Positions 1-11,895 of a DNA stretch of 64,000 nucleotides are shown here, piece after piece; position 1 is the first letter of the stretch, and every line of letters starts with the position of its first letter. This stretch comes from Agelaius tricolor. Lineage: Eukaryota; Chordata; Aves; Passeriformes; Icteridae. The stretch lies in NCBI GenBank assembly GCA_023055355.1, contig JALJCS010000029.1:1116001-1180000 (forward strand), read 5' to 3'. The position numbers and the translations under genes were made by a program. Under the pieces are notes generated by a model. It made no database searches. It was not told where the DNA came from and saw nothing but the letters and a program-made list of their open reading frames with translations.

Positions 1-60
1 TTTAGAAGTAGATAAGCTTTAAGATCCCTTCCAATCCAAATCATTCGGTGATTCTATGAT
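1..60 (+). repeat. CR1 LINE 3' end fragment
   Basis: The last part of a CR1 element: a TTTAAGATCCCTTCCAA-type tail followed by the terminal motif ATTCGGTGATTCTATGAT. It enters from outside the left edge. Confidence 0.65.
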
Positions 61-237
61 CCAGGATCCATAAAAACCAAGATGGTGTATTGACCTCATG
101 AGAAGACCAACCTCTCAAAAAAGAGGTACCCAACAATTATTTTTCTTTACATTTGGTCACACTATATATTTTTGTTTACATACTTTTTTTTGGTGCTGTA
201 ACAACCAAATTAATGCATATTACATTGTTCTCATCCA

Positions 238-300
238 TTCAGCAATAAAACAAAGCACAACTAAGGAATCACCTTAGTTGTGCTTTGTTTTATTGCTGAA
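238..300. repeat. Perfect 29-bp inverted repeat, 5-nt loop
   Basis: Arm 238-266 is the exact reverse complement of arm 272-300; the loop is 267-271 (AATCA). The arms are AT-rich and include AATAAAACAAAGCACAAC. No target-site duplication or terminal motif was recognised, so a transposon origin is not shown. Confidence 0.9.
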
Positions 301-2265
301 CCCCTAGGAATCACTTTTCCTGCCTTTTGTTTCCTGCTTATCTATACAGGAATTTGCACCATTATTTCACGTGACTTTTCATCCTTCTCTACAGCTGATA
401 TCATGTGGCTTCTAGTCTGTGTCTCTGACTGTTAAGCAGCTTTTTTGCTAAAATCCAAGCTCTTGGCTCTCTGTAGAGTGCTTAATAAATATCAGATAAA
501 ACTGAGAACAGTGCATTGGGCCAGTAGCAAGGGAGCAGACAACAAAATCCATAATGTAAGCACTCAGTCCTAGTACTCCAAACTAGTTGCTTTGTTTAAA
601 GAGGTATTAAGAGTAATTTATAAAACTCCTGAAAAACAACAGCAAAAAGACTTCAGGGAATGGTGCAATGGTGAGGACGAAACCACCACGACAGTCTGGT
701 ATTGACACTTCTGAAGCCAAGTGGCAACAAAGAGGCATTATTCCTCCAGTGTGCCAGCAAGGATAGGGTCATACAGATCTGGATCTATTTGTACCCCCTA
801 TTAGCATTGCCTACTACTAATCACACCAAACATACCCTTATTTGCACTTCCATGTCAGGCACTGCATGGATTATGGGCATTATTTTTATAAACCTCTCAC
901 TTTCTTTCTACAATAAAGTTTCTTCTGAAAGACAAGAGGAGCTTTAATTATTACTTTATCATTAGTTGTCAGTTCAGGGATGTCCCACATGAAATGCTGA
1001 TGTAAAAACAGCTGCACAGGCAGGAGGTGATATAATGAGGGATTAACCATACACCAAAAAATTAATATCTATGTTAGGACTGCTATCAGACTGTGTTGGA
1101 ATGGAGGACAGGCTGAGGACAAGGCAAGTGCTTCTGGAATAGTAACAGCAGATCACCTCTGTTGGAACTCCCATCTGCACTGTGTACGAATAATCTCTAA
1201 TTAATCATATATTTGTTAAATGAGCTTTAAGACAATTAAATAAGAACTTCTGGCTTTTTAATGCAGGGAAATTGATGGAGTGAAAAATTCAAGAACAAAA
1301 CTCCAGAGAATAAGAAGAATGAGAAGACAGGCAACACCTTTATTGTGTTAGTCATTGCTTCCCATCTGTGCCTCAACCATTTAGAAGGTTTTTTAGCAAG
1401 AAAATTTGTTTTCAGCACAGATTCAATCCCTCACTCTGCCCCAAGACTGTCAATAAACACACATTTTAATGATGGCTTTGGTGATGATTCAGAACTAGTA
1501 CATCCATTCACACACGTCAATAAAGACCCACCAACCAGTAATGATTTTAAGTCTATGACAAGCAGAGAATTCCAACCAGAGATCTGAAAGCACCTGTCTA
1601 CAGCTGATTATCACAGCACAGTCCCCAAAGATACCAGTAAGAGTCAATAGCAACTTCCTCATCCATGATGGATGTAAAAAGAATAAGAAAAATCATCATA
1701 ACCTTACAAACACAGGCTGCAGTTTTATTTTTTTCTCAGCCCACCTGACACTGGCAAGCCCAGCACACCTGATAGGGGAGCCAGTCACTGAACTTCTTCA
1801 GGTTTCACACTTAATTTCCTGTGACATTTCTAGTAAATCTAGAATTTAATCTAATTTTTCTATCCCTCAAAAGCCTTCTGCGGACTCCAAGGCATTTGGA
1901 TCAGAACCTGTATGAGAACAACTGAAAACCCCGTCTTTCCAAAATGGCTCATTCAGATGACATCAGTCACATCTGCTGCAGGGACACTGCTGAAAGATTT
2001 TTTCATGCTATCTGGGGCAGTAAATTAGAATTTTTGCTGAATATGAATTAAAGAGAAAAAACTCAAAATAATTCTTAACTTTTACTGTCATTCATGCTCA
2101 AGGTGGTCATTGGCCTTGATTAGGATAACAGCACAAGACTAAGATTGTCACTGGACAACTTCAAAAACAGCTCATTACCCTACTGCATCACATGAATGTC
2201 CCTTTACCTTCCCTAACTGTTCCCTCACAATTTTAGGCCCAAAATGAATAATATCTCTTCCTTAC

Positions 2266-2325
2266 CTGCTGGGTGGTAGCATCCTGTTGGACGTAAGCCA
2301 CTTGGGACGGATCTGTAAACAGAGT
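2266..2325 (-). CDS. PRDM10: PRDM10 third coding exon
   Basis: A 60-base exon encoding the 20 residues [20 protein letters not shown], nearly the same as the human sequence I remember. Acceptor CACTCTGTCTAG precedes it and the donor CAG|GTAAG follows. Phase 0 on both sides. The next exon is not in the window. Confidence 0.92.
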
Positions 2326-4752
2326 CTAGACAGAGTGAAAAAGGCTTATCAAACCTGCCATGGGGGTTTTTACTCCCAACTCACACAAGTTACCCTGTCC
2401 TTATGAAACAACCCACATTTGAGCCTTTGTCAACAGCTTCTAACCTGCCTGTTACCACCGCAAACTACTTCAACTTATCCAAGTAGACCTATATACATGG
2501 AAATTAAAAATTAGGTAATGCTCCATAAAGAGTTAATATATTTATGTGGCACTTTGCATCTGTACAGCTAAAGTGTTTCACGGATTTTATTTTTTTTATT
2601 TACCAAAATCACTTTGTCAGTTGTTGATTTGATAAAATCCGTAGGATGAAATTCAATAGCTCTATCTATGCCCTTAATGTGTAACACTTAAAAGCAGGAT
2701 AGAAGGTAACTGTCAGCTTTTTCTTCCTGAAAATTTACAAGACTGCTGCATGCTTTCTTTTGAGGAACTATCATGCACATCCTATATAGGAATTTGATAT
2801 GGCCAGGTTTAATTTCAGAGAAGCCATGCCAACTTCAGTATTCTGCAAGAACAGCCCTGACAGAATCCCAGGAAAAGCAAGACTAAGGATTGACTGAGGC
2901 CAGCCTTACTTAGCCAAAACTTGAAATATCTGAGCTTGCAGCAGCCTGGCTACAATAAAATAAAGCAGCAATAAAATAAACAAATTCCTTTAGCATTGTG
3001 ATAATTTCATCATAGATGCAGAAGAGTGTCTGAATACTACACATCTTTTGAGACAATGGCTGTATTTAGAGTTTTGGAGTTAGTTGGCCAGTAACTTCCT
3101 GGTAGATATCCTCTCAGGACATCCCTTCACACAGAAGCTGGTTTTCTGGGACAGCTGACAGGTGCACAAGACACAATGTGCCACATGAGGCCCTGCCAGC
3201 ACAACAGGGGTGCCAGGGACATGCATTTGCAGCACAGCTAATCTGCCCTGTCAGCAAAGATATTATAAAACACTCTGGACAAAGCGAGCCTGTTCCTTTT
3301 TAATCTGTCCATACAGAGGCAGAGATGCACAGCATATTGACCCCATATAAACATGTGCTGCAAGGAATAAAGGCTATTTGATATGATTATGCAGAAGAAA
3401 ATTAATATAAAAGGTCTATAAAATCAGCAACTCTGCAGAGACCACAAAATTACGTTGAATAAACAGAGATGCTCTGCAAAAAGACATGACTGTTATTGTA
3501 ACTATCAATTATGACAACCGTACTACACAAAACAAAGACTCTTCCAGAAGGAATATAGATGGCTCTTAGCTTTTTACTGGATACAAGAGGCAGAACTTCT
3601 GGTGAGATTCTGTTCTGGAAAACACCTTTGAGTAAATTATAATCTCATCCACCTTCAGTGAAGCATTTCATTATTCATAGCCTCACCATCCTTTGATAAG
3701 CAGATTTGCACATCAGACAAATGAACAGCATGAAGTCCCTGCTCAGCAGTGGGCAGAGAAAACTGCTGGGAGTGACTGCCTGCTATTTTCCAGTCATACC
3801 ACTTGGCTGGTAACTGGCCTTCATCCCAAACAAGATTGTTGTGTTTTCTAGGTGCCAAAACCAGGGTGGGCTCAGAACCACACGTGCCTGCGTAGCTTCC
3901 ACGGGGTGGATGTAAACGAGGGTGTGCTCCGAGGTGTCCACAGAGGTGTAGGAGGTGCCATCAGCCGTGTAAACCACCTGCTGTGCAGGGCCGCGCTCCT
4001 GCTCGTCACTGTACATGATCTGGGCCACTGCCCCCCCCTCGGGGACAAAGTGCACCTGGGGAACAAACAGATCCTGGACTCGCACCAACACAGGCCAGCT
4101 GGGACACAGCACCAGAGTCACGGGGTGCCTTGGAAAGCAGAGAGAACTTGTGTCCCAACTAATCTGAATGCAGTGAAAAACACATATTTCAAATCTCACT
4201 CAATTATTCTATCAGTAGAAATCTGGACACAACTCCCATCAGTGTCTAGTTTTACTTTACATTGCAACTCAAGACATAACTGCTACAAAGGGCACCCACC
4301 CATACTTAGTTCTTGCATGATGCTTCAGAAATTTGTAAGGAAACTAGTTCATATTTGAACTGATGTATCTATTAAATGTATTGGGCTATTGTTTCCCTTT
4401 ATGCTCATATCCCTTTCAGGATTTATGATAATTATTTCATTCAGCTAGTTCTGTAGCTGGAGGTAATTTTTGCTGTCTGATGAGAGGCTAACGGAATTTA
4501 TTAACTCTGATACTCCTCAAGATATAGTATTGCAGTTCTCAGAGTCAGCAGTAGGGCATATTAAACTGCTTCTCTGTAGTATGTATGTGTAGCATCAGTA
4601 GAAAATTCAACTATTTAAACAGACAAACCTATACCTAAAAACATTAAGCACAGATTCCAAGGACTACTAGAACAAGTTATGTCTGGGGCTGAACTTTAAA
4701 TCTAAACAAGTCAATTTTACCAGAACATTATGATCCTAACTGATGATCATAT

Positions 4753-4800
<48 letters not shown>

Positions 4801-5914
4801 AGCCAGAATACTGTATTCCAGTGAAAACAGGCTCTTGCCATCATTTACATGCTGAAAAGCATTTTCAGTGCATGGGAAAAACAGGACAGTGAGCAGGAAA
4901 TCTAGTTTGAATACAGGTATTCATAGTCACATAAAATTCTTTCACATAAAATGATACCACAGTTACATATTTTATTTTGTTTCAGTTTTTAGCTTATGCT
5001 TCAGAAGACACCTAGTACTCCTCCGTGGATGCTCAGTGCGGATTGTGTACAATAGATCTTCTCACAAACACTGTAATTTCACATTTGGAAAGCCCTCTGC
5101 AAATACTCATTAAGCCTTAAAACTGCCATGTGCAAACAGCAGCATGGTTATCCCATTGCAGAGAGAAGGGAACACAGGCCATTGAAAACTGCCTTTCTTT
5201 GCAAATTTCAAAGCTGGAAATTACTGAGAGGCCAAATTTCTCAGCTTGTGGGTCAAATACCATGCAGCACCCTTTTCCTACCATACTTAAAAGAGTAAAT
5301 CAATTTACAGAATTCTAGAAATTCCCAGCTGTGTTGTCTCAGAGGCAGAGGGACAAGCTGTATACCGCAGAACCTGAAAAAATTAAAACTGCAGAATTAA
5401 AACTGCATTAGTCACTTACAATTAATATTTCTCCCTTCCTCACTACCCAGATGTCTGTCTGGAAAAAATTACTCATATTACTTTCCCCAGGGTCCACCCA
5501 CAGTTCCATCTGATTCAAATGATGCCACCAAAAGCGGCTGCCATAGATTTTGCTCATTACTCTGAACACCCTTTACTCTCCCACATGGTAATAAATGTAT
5601 TTGGACACAAACTTCTATAGCCACTGCTTAGTTCTGTTCAGCTCATTTCAAAGCTCTGTGTCTTCACTGCTGCGGTTTACACAGTTCAGTTTCTGAAGCT
5701 TTAACCCTAAATCACCACAGAAATGTTTGTATTTCTGCTCAAATGAAAGCTGAGCTTCTAGACTCTAAATCAGGGCTGAATGGGAACTAACCCTCCCCAC
5801 TAATCCCAATCCAGCCCAAGCAGAGGTGGAGCTCTGGCTAATCACCTGAGCAGTGTTCTGTTCCTGTCCTACAGACTCAGTCCACACCTGAGGACTTTCC
5901 TCTTTCAAGTCCAT
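2266..5914 (-). CDS. PRDM10: PRDM10, PR-domain zinc-finger protein 10, N-terminal coding part (spliced, partial)
   Basis: Three minus-strand exons (5846-5914, 3888-4055, 2266-2325) join in phase 0 to give 99 codons. The translation aligns along its length with the N-terminus of vertebrate PRDM10 as I remember it: MDxKxES..., QVHFVP...AQI, VVYTADGx[17 protein letters not shown], [17 protein letters not shown]10 is a nuclear PR/SET-related transcription factor of roughly 1,150 residues with an array of C2H2 zinc fingers. All of that lies beyond the left edge, so only the region before the PR domain is seen. No frameshift or internal stop is present. The promoter is the CpG island at 14.5-15.96 kb. 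APLP2 lies divergently about 18 kb away. Identification is firm; function is from the family, not from this fragment. Confidence 0.95.
2326..3887 (-). other. PRDM10: PRDM10 intron between second and third coding exons
   Basis: About 1.56 kb. It would be a GC-AG intron if the donor at 3886-3887 is used. No other exon or known repeat was recognised. An imperfect direct repeat of CAATAAAATAAA occurs at about 2953-2980. Confidence 0.7.
3888..4055 (-). CDS. PRDM10: PRDM10 second coding exon
   Basis: A 168-base, 56-codon phase-0 exon running [12 protein letters not shown]... to ...[10 protein letters not shown]. It is flanked by an acceptor CTGTTTGTTCCCCAG on the minus strand at 4056-4070. The conserved block [14 protein letters not shown] matches PRDM10. 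The donor expected from the protein alignment is CAG|GCACGT, a GC rather than GT donor at 3886-3887. A GT donor six bases further on (ACGT|GTGG) would keep frame and add Ala-Arg but fits the consensus poorly. Confidence 0.92.
4056..5845 (-). other. PRDM10: PRDM10 intron between first and second coding exons
   Basis: About 1.8 kb. It contains the TA microsatellite at 4758-4795 and a tandem duplication of AATTAAAACTGCA at 5381-5408. No additional exon was seen. Confidence 0.7.
4758..4795. repeat. (TA)n microsatellite
   Basis: About 18 uninterrupted TA units. Likely length-polymorphic and able to extrude a cruciform. Confidence 0.95.
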
Positions 5915-6037
5915 CTCCTCCCTGGCTGTGTGCTCCATGAGGAGAAGGAGACCTACTGGAGTAATATCTGGCTGAAGGGATTCATCTGTTCATTGTGCTT
6001 CTGCTTCCAGAAGACAGGGTGATCTTCAGCAACATGG
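5846..6037 (-). CDS. PRDM10: PRDM10 exon with 5' UTR and first coding segment
   Basis: Coding runs 5914 down to 5846, 23 codons beginning [11 protein letters not shown] and ending QEQNTAQ, followed by the donor CAG|GTGATT. The 5' side has an acceptor TTTTTTACAG at 6038-6047, so the exon would span 5846-6037 with 123 bases of leader. That leader holds two short upstream ORFs: an ATG at 6035 ending in TGA after 17 codons, and an ATG-initiated ORF further on. A third ATG at 5938 is in frame and would add eight residues (MEHTAREE) before the chosen start. I chose 5914 because it matches the human N-terminus I remember. The longer start cannot be excluded. Confidence 0.88.
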
Positions 6038-6959
6038 CTGTAAAAAACCAGAGAACAGAGACATTAAAACCAGCATGACACAAGGCATGGAGCTATGAGG
6101 GATTTATTATTATCCACTACCACACTTCAGTAACACAGAGTAAAGCATTTTTGGCTTTATAAACACCTCCTATAAGACCCAAATACCTTAAGTTATGAGA
6201 ACAAAGGAACAGAAATCTGATCTCACTGAGCATGGTCAAGTCCTACTGTTTGCCGCTTTCCATATCCCATTAAGGAGGAAACAAATCAACCATTGCACCA
6301 ATTGCACTGAAAGATTACACTGAATTCTTTCTTCATTTCTTTCCTTGGCCACAGGCCATCCACACCACCTTCTCCTCATTGTCCTTCTGGCACCTACAGG
6401 CCTAGAAATCAATAAATAACGCAAAAAATGGACCTGAGGCTTCCAACAAGAAAACACTATGTTCAGAGATGCATCACCAGTTCCTCAGTTTGCCTGAATG
6501 AGGTTTTGTTTGATCACCAACTGGTTTTCCATGTACAGACAGATTTGACCTTGGACAAAATCCCAGTCCCAGGTTAGCAGAGTGTTACAATAGCCAACTA
6601 CTAAAAGGGAACAATGAAACTTAAACTCTCAAAGATCCCGACAAACTGCTTCCAAGCTTGGTTTTATTCATTTCTTGCAATTTTACTGGGGCCTTCCAAT
6701 CTGCCATTGTGATCCCAGAAGGGTAGTTTACAGCTCTTGTGATTGTTTGAGTCAGTGGTTCAGCACCTTCCCAATCCTTCGTCTCTAATGTTGTATTAAA
6801 TCATAGGCCAGGAATTAGCATGAGGCTGAGCCCATTTCATTTCTCAGCTACTCCAATTAACTTTATTTTATATCCAGTGCCTCGCTGGGCTGATCCAACG
6901 CCAGTACCCATCTGTGCACCAGGAAGGAAGCAGAAGGCTCCTTGCTGATGCTTTCATTC

Positions 6960-6980
6960 ATTTGCATTTTAAATGCAAAT
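6960..6980. promoter_or_regulatory. Inverted pair of POU octamer motifs
   Basis: ATTTGCAT (6960-6967) and ATGCAAAT (6973-6980) form a near-perfect palindrome, followed by AT-rich sequence with further homeodomain-like cores. Motif match only; activity is not shown. Confidence 0.4.
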
Positions 6981-9900
6981 TATTTTAGTCATAATTTATC
7001 CCCATAAATGCTAGCATTCGGCTTGTCATTGACAAACTGAAAAATAGATAAGGAGAGGTAAAAAAAGCAGCAGGCACTTTATAAATCCTCCTAATTCTGC
7101 CAGCAAGGATTAAGCTGTACAGACCTGAGCACTGACTGTTCCACTGGGCCTGGCCAGCATGGATAAATCATCACGGCAGGGAAATCTCAGGCTAATGTCA
7201 CTGAACTGTGCGGTGGAGCAAAAAAATCATATTACTTACATATACACAAAGAAAAACAGTGGGAAAGACATTTCTGGGCACTGCTAGACACCAAGTCTTG
7301 CTGTTACTGGTGACTGGAGTTAACACTTGCTGTCTCATGCTGAGCAACCCAGCACATGTGAGCCCCACAAAAGCAGACAGTGAGGAAATGTTCTGACTTT
7401 CTCTTATATCTGAACATCTCCAGTTATGGGAATACAGGGACAGAAACTTCATCTCCATTAATATTGCTTGATACAAAACATCACCAAAAAGTACTTAGGA
7501 GAAAAATTCAAATAAAATCTACGTACCAGCATTCAATTAACTGCAGCAAACATGAGTGATAAAGACCAGCCTTGTCTTCAAAGTGTGGCAGGTCAGGGCA
7601 ATTTACAGATAAATATTACTTATTTATATATCCAAGTGCACACATGCTCTGATCTATAAATAAATACCATCCATCCCTACACAGAACCTTTCTCCTAGCT
7701 ACTTGTTATGTTATTAAGGATTAAAGTTGGGAATTTCCCATGTCTAATCCTACCTCATTCACTGATCTCCTTCACTCATTTTATCAGGTATAGGTTCTTT
7801 ATTCAGAATATATAAATATATACATATATCAGGTATATGATGGCCTCCACCCATGCGAAACCTGACAGCATTTATGTCAGTAACACACTGTGAACAACTT
7901 CTTTGCAAAATTTAACACCTATGCTGTTGATATTTTTCAGCTGGTTTATCCACAACAGCTCTTTTCCTAGACGGCCAATATTAATCAAGAGCCAATTCAG
8001 GTAATTGCACTAACAGTAGTCGGTAGTTTAATCAATTACCTAACTGCTTAGAAAACTAAAAATAAAAAACAAACATTAGAGGTTTCAATTCGGAGTAGTT
8101 TGACTTTTTAAAACAAATATAATTATCCTGTTAAAAAGAAAGCAATTGCATCACCTACTAATTGAATTAAGAGAAAGGCTCAGTTCTGGTTAATTCCACA
8201 TGGTGCAACCTGTAGCAGAATTTTTGGCTGACCTTCCCCACCAGCAGACAATGAAGGTCTGAAGGAAGATGCTGACTCACTCCTGCAGAGTCATTTTGGC
8301 ACAGATAACTTACAACTTGAGTACAAAGGAGACTGAAGGGCTCAGGCAGGGTCTTTAAAAGACAAAACTGGGAATTAAGAATCATCTCTGAAGAAAGAAG
8401 TACCCAAAAAGTTGCAAAGGAAAGCAGAAGACAGTCATTTCATGGTTCTGAAAGTTAGCACTAACTTATAATCTTGGGGGAAAATAAAGCAAGGCTGAAC
8501 CAAATTCAGTGCCCCAGTGCTGCAGATTCTATAAACAGTCCAGTTATTGCTGTTCTTGACAGAAATGAAAATAATAAACAGCTCAGCCCAGCCAATTGTG
8601 CAGCAATAAAGAACAATAGTAGGAACTGCAGGATTTGCTGATGCTTTCAACTTCTGTACTTCCAAATACATCCTAGGATTGACCTCTGGTATGCGTTCCC
8701 TCAGTATGTCTGTAATCATGAAAACACACTGAAAAGCACATTTCCCTGGAAACATGGATGTGCTGAGAAAGAAGAAAATGCAGGAAGAGACAGGCTGTGT
8801 CCCAGAGAGGTCACAGGGACCCAGAGGGGCAGGAGCAAGTGTTGAAATTCAGCTGCAAAACAAGCCCTGCAGTCAAGGCCAGGAGCTGGGAAAATCTTAC
8901 CCAAAGTCACTGACAATAGAACTGCCACAAAACACCAACACCTGAGCAAGTTTTCTGACACCGATGACAAGAAGAGACCAAACTAACTTTGCTCACTGAT
9001 CTTTCATAGGATGCTCCTCCTCATGAATCCTGCACAATCTTATTTCCTACCCTAGATACACTCCCTCAATACCCATTACAGCCCTGACACTGATAGCCCA
9101 CAGTGTCTTGAAATGTTAACCATTTCCCTGTGGTCTTCTCTCAGCTTTGGTAGTTTTTTAGCAGAAATAAATGTGAAACTTTGGACATAAGCATTGCCAA
9201 ATCACTGGCATGCAGGGAGCGCTCTCTGCTTGCTCTCCACACTGTTCGCCCATGGATTATCTTTTGCAATTGTTGATTTTTCACACATCAGACATTTTCG
9301 GACAAGCTAAATAAACACCAAGACATGCACCTCAATGGGAAGCTCTGCTGCGTCAAAGGGATAACCATAAGAATCTGTGTAACAGAAATTGAAACTCAAT
9401 TGCAGAAATCCTAAAAGAAAAAAAGATAATTAAAGATAAAAGGCATTGTAATAGGATAAACTCAGTTTTTTCTCAGTATTCAGAAAGTAGGCTACATTTT
9501 GTAATTAAAATCCATATAGAAGTTCAGTAAAACAGTAATCCAAACAGCTTGCTTAAATTCATGTTAAATTTACATGTTATGTATGTCACAACTATATTCT
9601 CTCCACTGTAAGAGGCCTGGCTCAAATACAATTCAATTTTTTTTTGTAAGTTCTTACTTTTCTGGAAGTAGAAAGATTAGTCAATTATGAAACATCACCC
9701 AATAATCACTCAAAATTCCACCAGCACCCCAATGTTTTCATACAATCCAGTGAGCATCACAAACATGAGCAAGAAGCAATGCCAGTGGGAGCTGTTAAAG
9801 CGTTTGCAGTAACTGCAGATGCAGCATTTTCCTCCCCAAATAACAGGCATGCCTCACCCTGTCTGTGCGAGGGGATGACACAAGCAGAAACAGTAACAGG

Positions 9901-11779
9901 CATAACTAAAGGGTACAAATATAGTCCAGTACCACTCCAGTATGGCAGTGGTGAGGCAGTGACAGTCCTGTGTCACTATATATTGTGTGAATCACGACAC
10001 AACACAATTGAAGAACCAGCACAGCTCCTGTGACTTTGAAATATCTCCTCTAGTGGAACATTAGCTCATTCTGAGTGTTCAAGTAAATTAACCATCCCTT
10101 CAGGACAACACAGGTTTGTCTCAGAACACCATTCACATTTACCTTTCTTTTCTCAACACCTTCTGGGACCTGTTGCTGTCACAGACCTACAGCCATCTCT
10201 CTTTAGGTGTTGCACTTTACATCCAATCCAGAAAATGTCATTAATGACAAAATTTCTCCTCTGCTGCTCCTGATGCCTCAAAAGCATCTTGGTGTCATTG
10301 TCTGACAGTTCTTCATTTTTTTTGGAAATCATGCTTAAAACCTCCTTTTGACCTTGGCAACACTCTCCAACTCCTCCCCCTGCTCCTGTGGGACGGTGTT
10401 TTCTCTGGTACTGTATTATTAAATCAGCAGCTTCCCTGTGAACTGCATTCAGTTCCAGAGGATGGGAAAGCATTGCTCAGAGGGGCAAAGCACCTCATTT
10501 GCCTATCCAACAGCAATGTCTTTGTTAGCTTTGCTGCCTCAGCATTAGACACCCTGAGCCACCACAGCCCCACGTGTCCCCTTACAGGTGCATGCACGAT
10601 CCCCCTACAAACACTCAAGAGTGAATAGTGCTGTAAGAGAAAACCACTAACACCAAAGTCACTGCTGGTTTGTGTTTGGTATCCAAGTGTTTTAAACACA
10701 AGTTAAGCTCAGTGAACTCATCTAGGGCTTCAAATGTAAGCTCTGAAAGCCAGAAAAAAACACCACAAAAAAAAATTAGAATCAACAATAACCGTATTTT
10801 CTTGGGAAACTTGCTATTAAAGAATGACAATTTCTTTCAATGCTATGACTACACAAGAATATACAGAGACAAAATTTCTGGGGACTTCATCTGCAGCAAC
10901 CTCTGTGAAGTTCACTAAGGGCATTCTACTGAAAAATCCAAGCCAGTGGCTGCCAAACACTCATTTTTGCCTTTCTCTGGGATGAGAAAGGGGGAATATT
11001 AAAGCAGAGCAAGGGGAAAAGACCACCTCCCTGCTCAGGGAGGAATAAAGCCACTCAGTATCTCAAATGAGAATCCACTTTACAATAATGGTGCATAAAC
11101 CAGCCAATGTGATTTACTCCCCAGTGTAAAAGAGCCTTGCCATAGCCTGAGGTTCCCTGCAGCAATAACAGCAGGAACTATTGCCTTAATCCTCCCATGA
11201 CTGAGCTCACTGACAACTGTGAGCTCACCCCAGCCATATGCAAGGGCACCAAGATCGGTACAAAAGGAGCTTTAGGATTCTGAGTCTTCCTCCAGCTTTT
11301 AATATGAAAATGATTTATTATGCTAAAAAGGAACATCACATTTGCCAGCAAAAAGCTTTACCACACTTAATTATCCTAGTTTGCCTAGAAGGCAGAGCCA
11401 GTGCATTTCCTGAGATTCTTTAGCAGGAACATGCTTTCACTGCTGCAAGAAGGTTTCTAACCTCATTGAGGACTGCTGTCACCTCTTCTGCATTCCCATC
11501 CATCACAGGCACATACTGTTTCAAGGAGCTCTGGTCCTGGTGCATTTTGTGTAAATGGTATCAATCAGGTCACGTAAAACTACATTATTTATGTTTTACT
11601 GGTGAGTTAAAAATGGAAATCATACTAGGGCCGGGACGGCAAGAATTATTTATCTCCACAAAGGGAAAACTGGCTTAAATTTATTTTGTCATATAATAAA
11701 TAGAAGAGCTCAGCCAAACACCAACTTACTCTTTGCTGCCATTGTACATAATGAATCTATCTCCTTATGGCACATCCAT

Positions 11780-11895
11780 CATCAAAGCAACAATGAGCTG
11801 GAAAAGATCTCTTAGACCAAGGCCAGTCCTCTGCTAGACATCACACGTTACAGTCCTTTTCCTAAAGGGACAGTGCCCAGGCATTGAAGGTGACA
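11780..11895 (-). repeat. Possible old CR1 remnant
   Basis: GAGCTGGAAAAGATCTCTTAG and the following CCAAGGCCAGTCC resemble the reverse complement of a CR1 3' region. Strongly diverged; the call is weak. Confidence 0.3.

Larger units (their letters stand above)
1..2265 (-). other. PRDM10: PRDM10 intron after third coding exon (partial)
   Basis: No conserved coding exon seen. It holds a CR1 3' end at the extreme left and the perfect inverted repeat at 238-300. The rest is ordinary AT-rich intron sequence. Confidence 0.75.

Noticed and set aside
10153..10473. 106-codon minus-strand ORF in the PRDM10 leader intron
   Set aside because: It looks protein-like at first, but ORFs of this length are expected by chance and no exon signals or homologue were identified.
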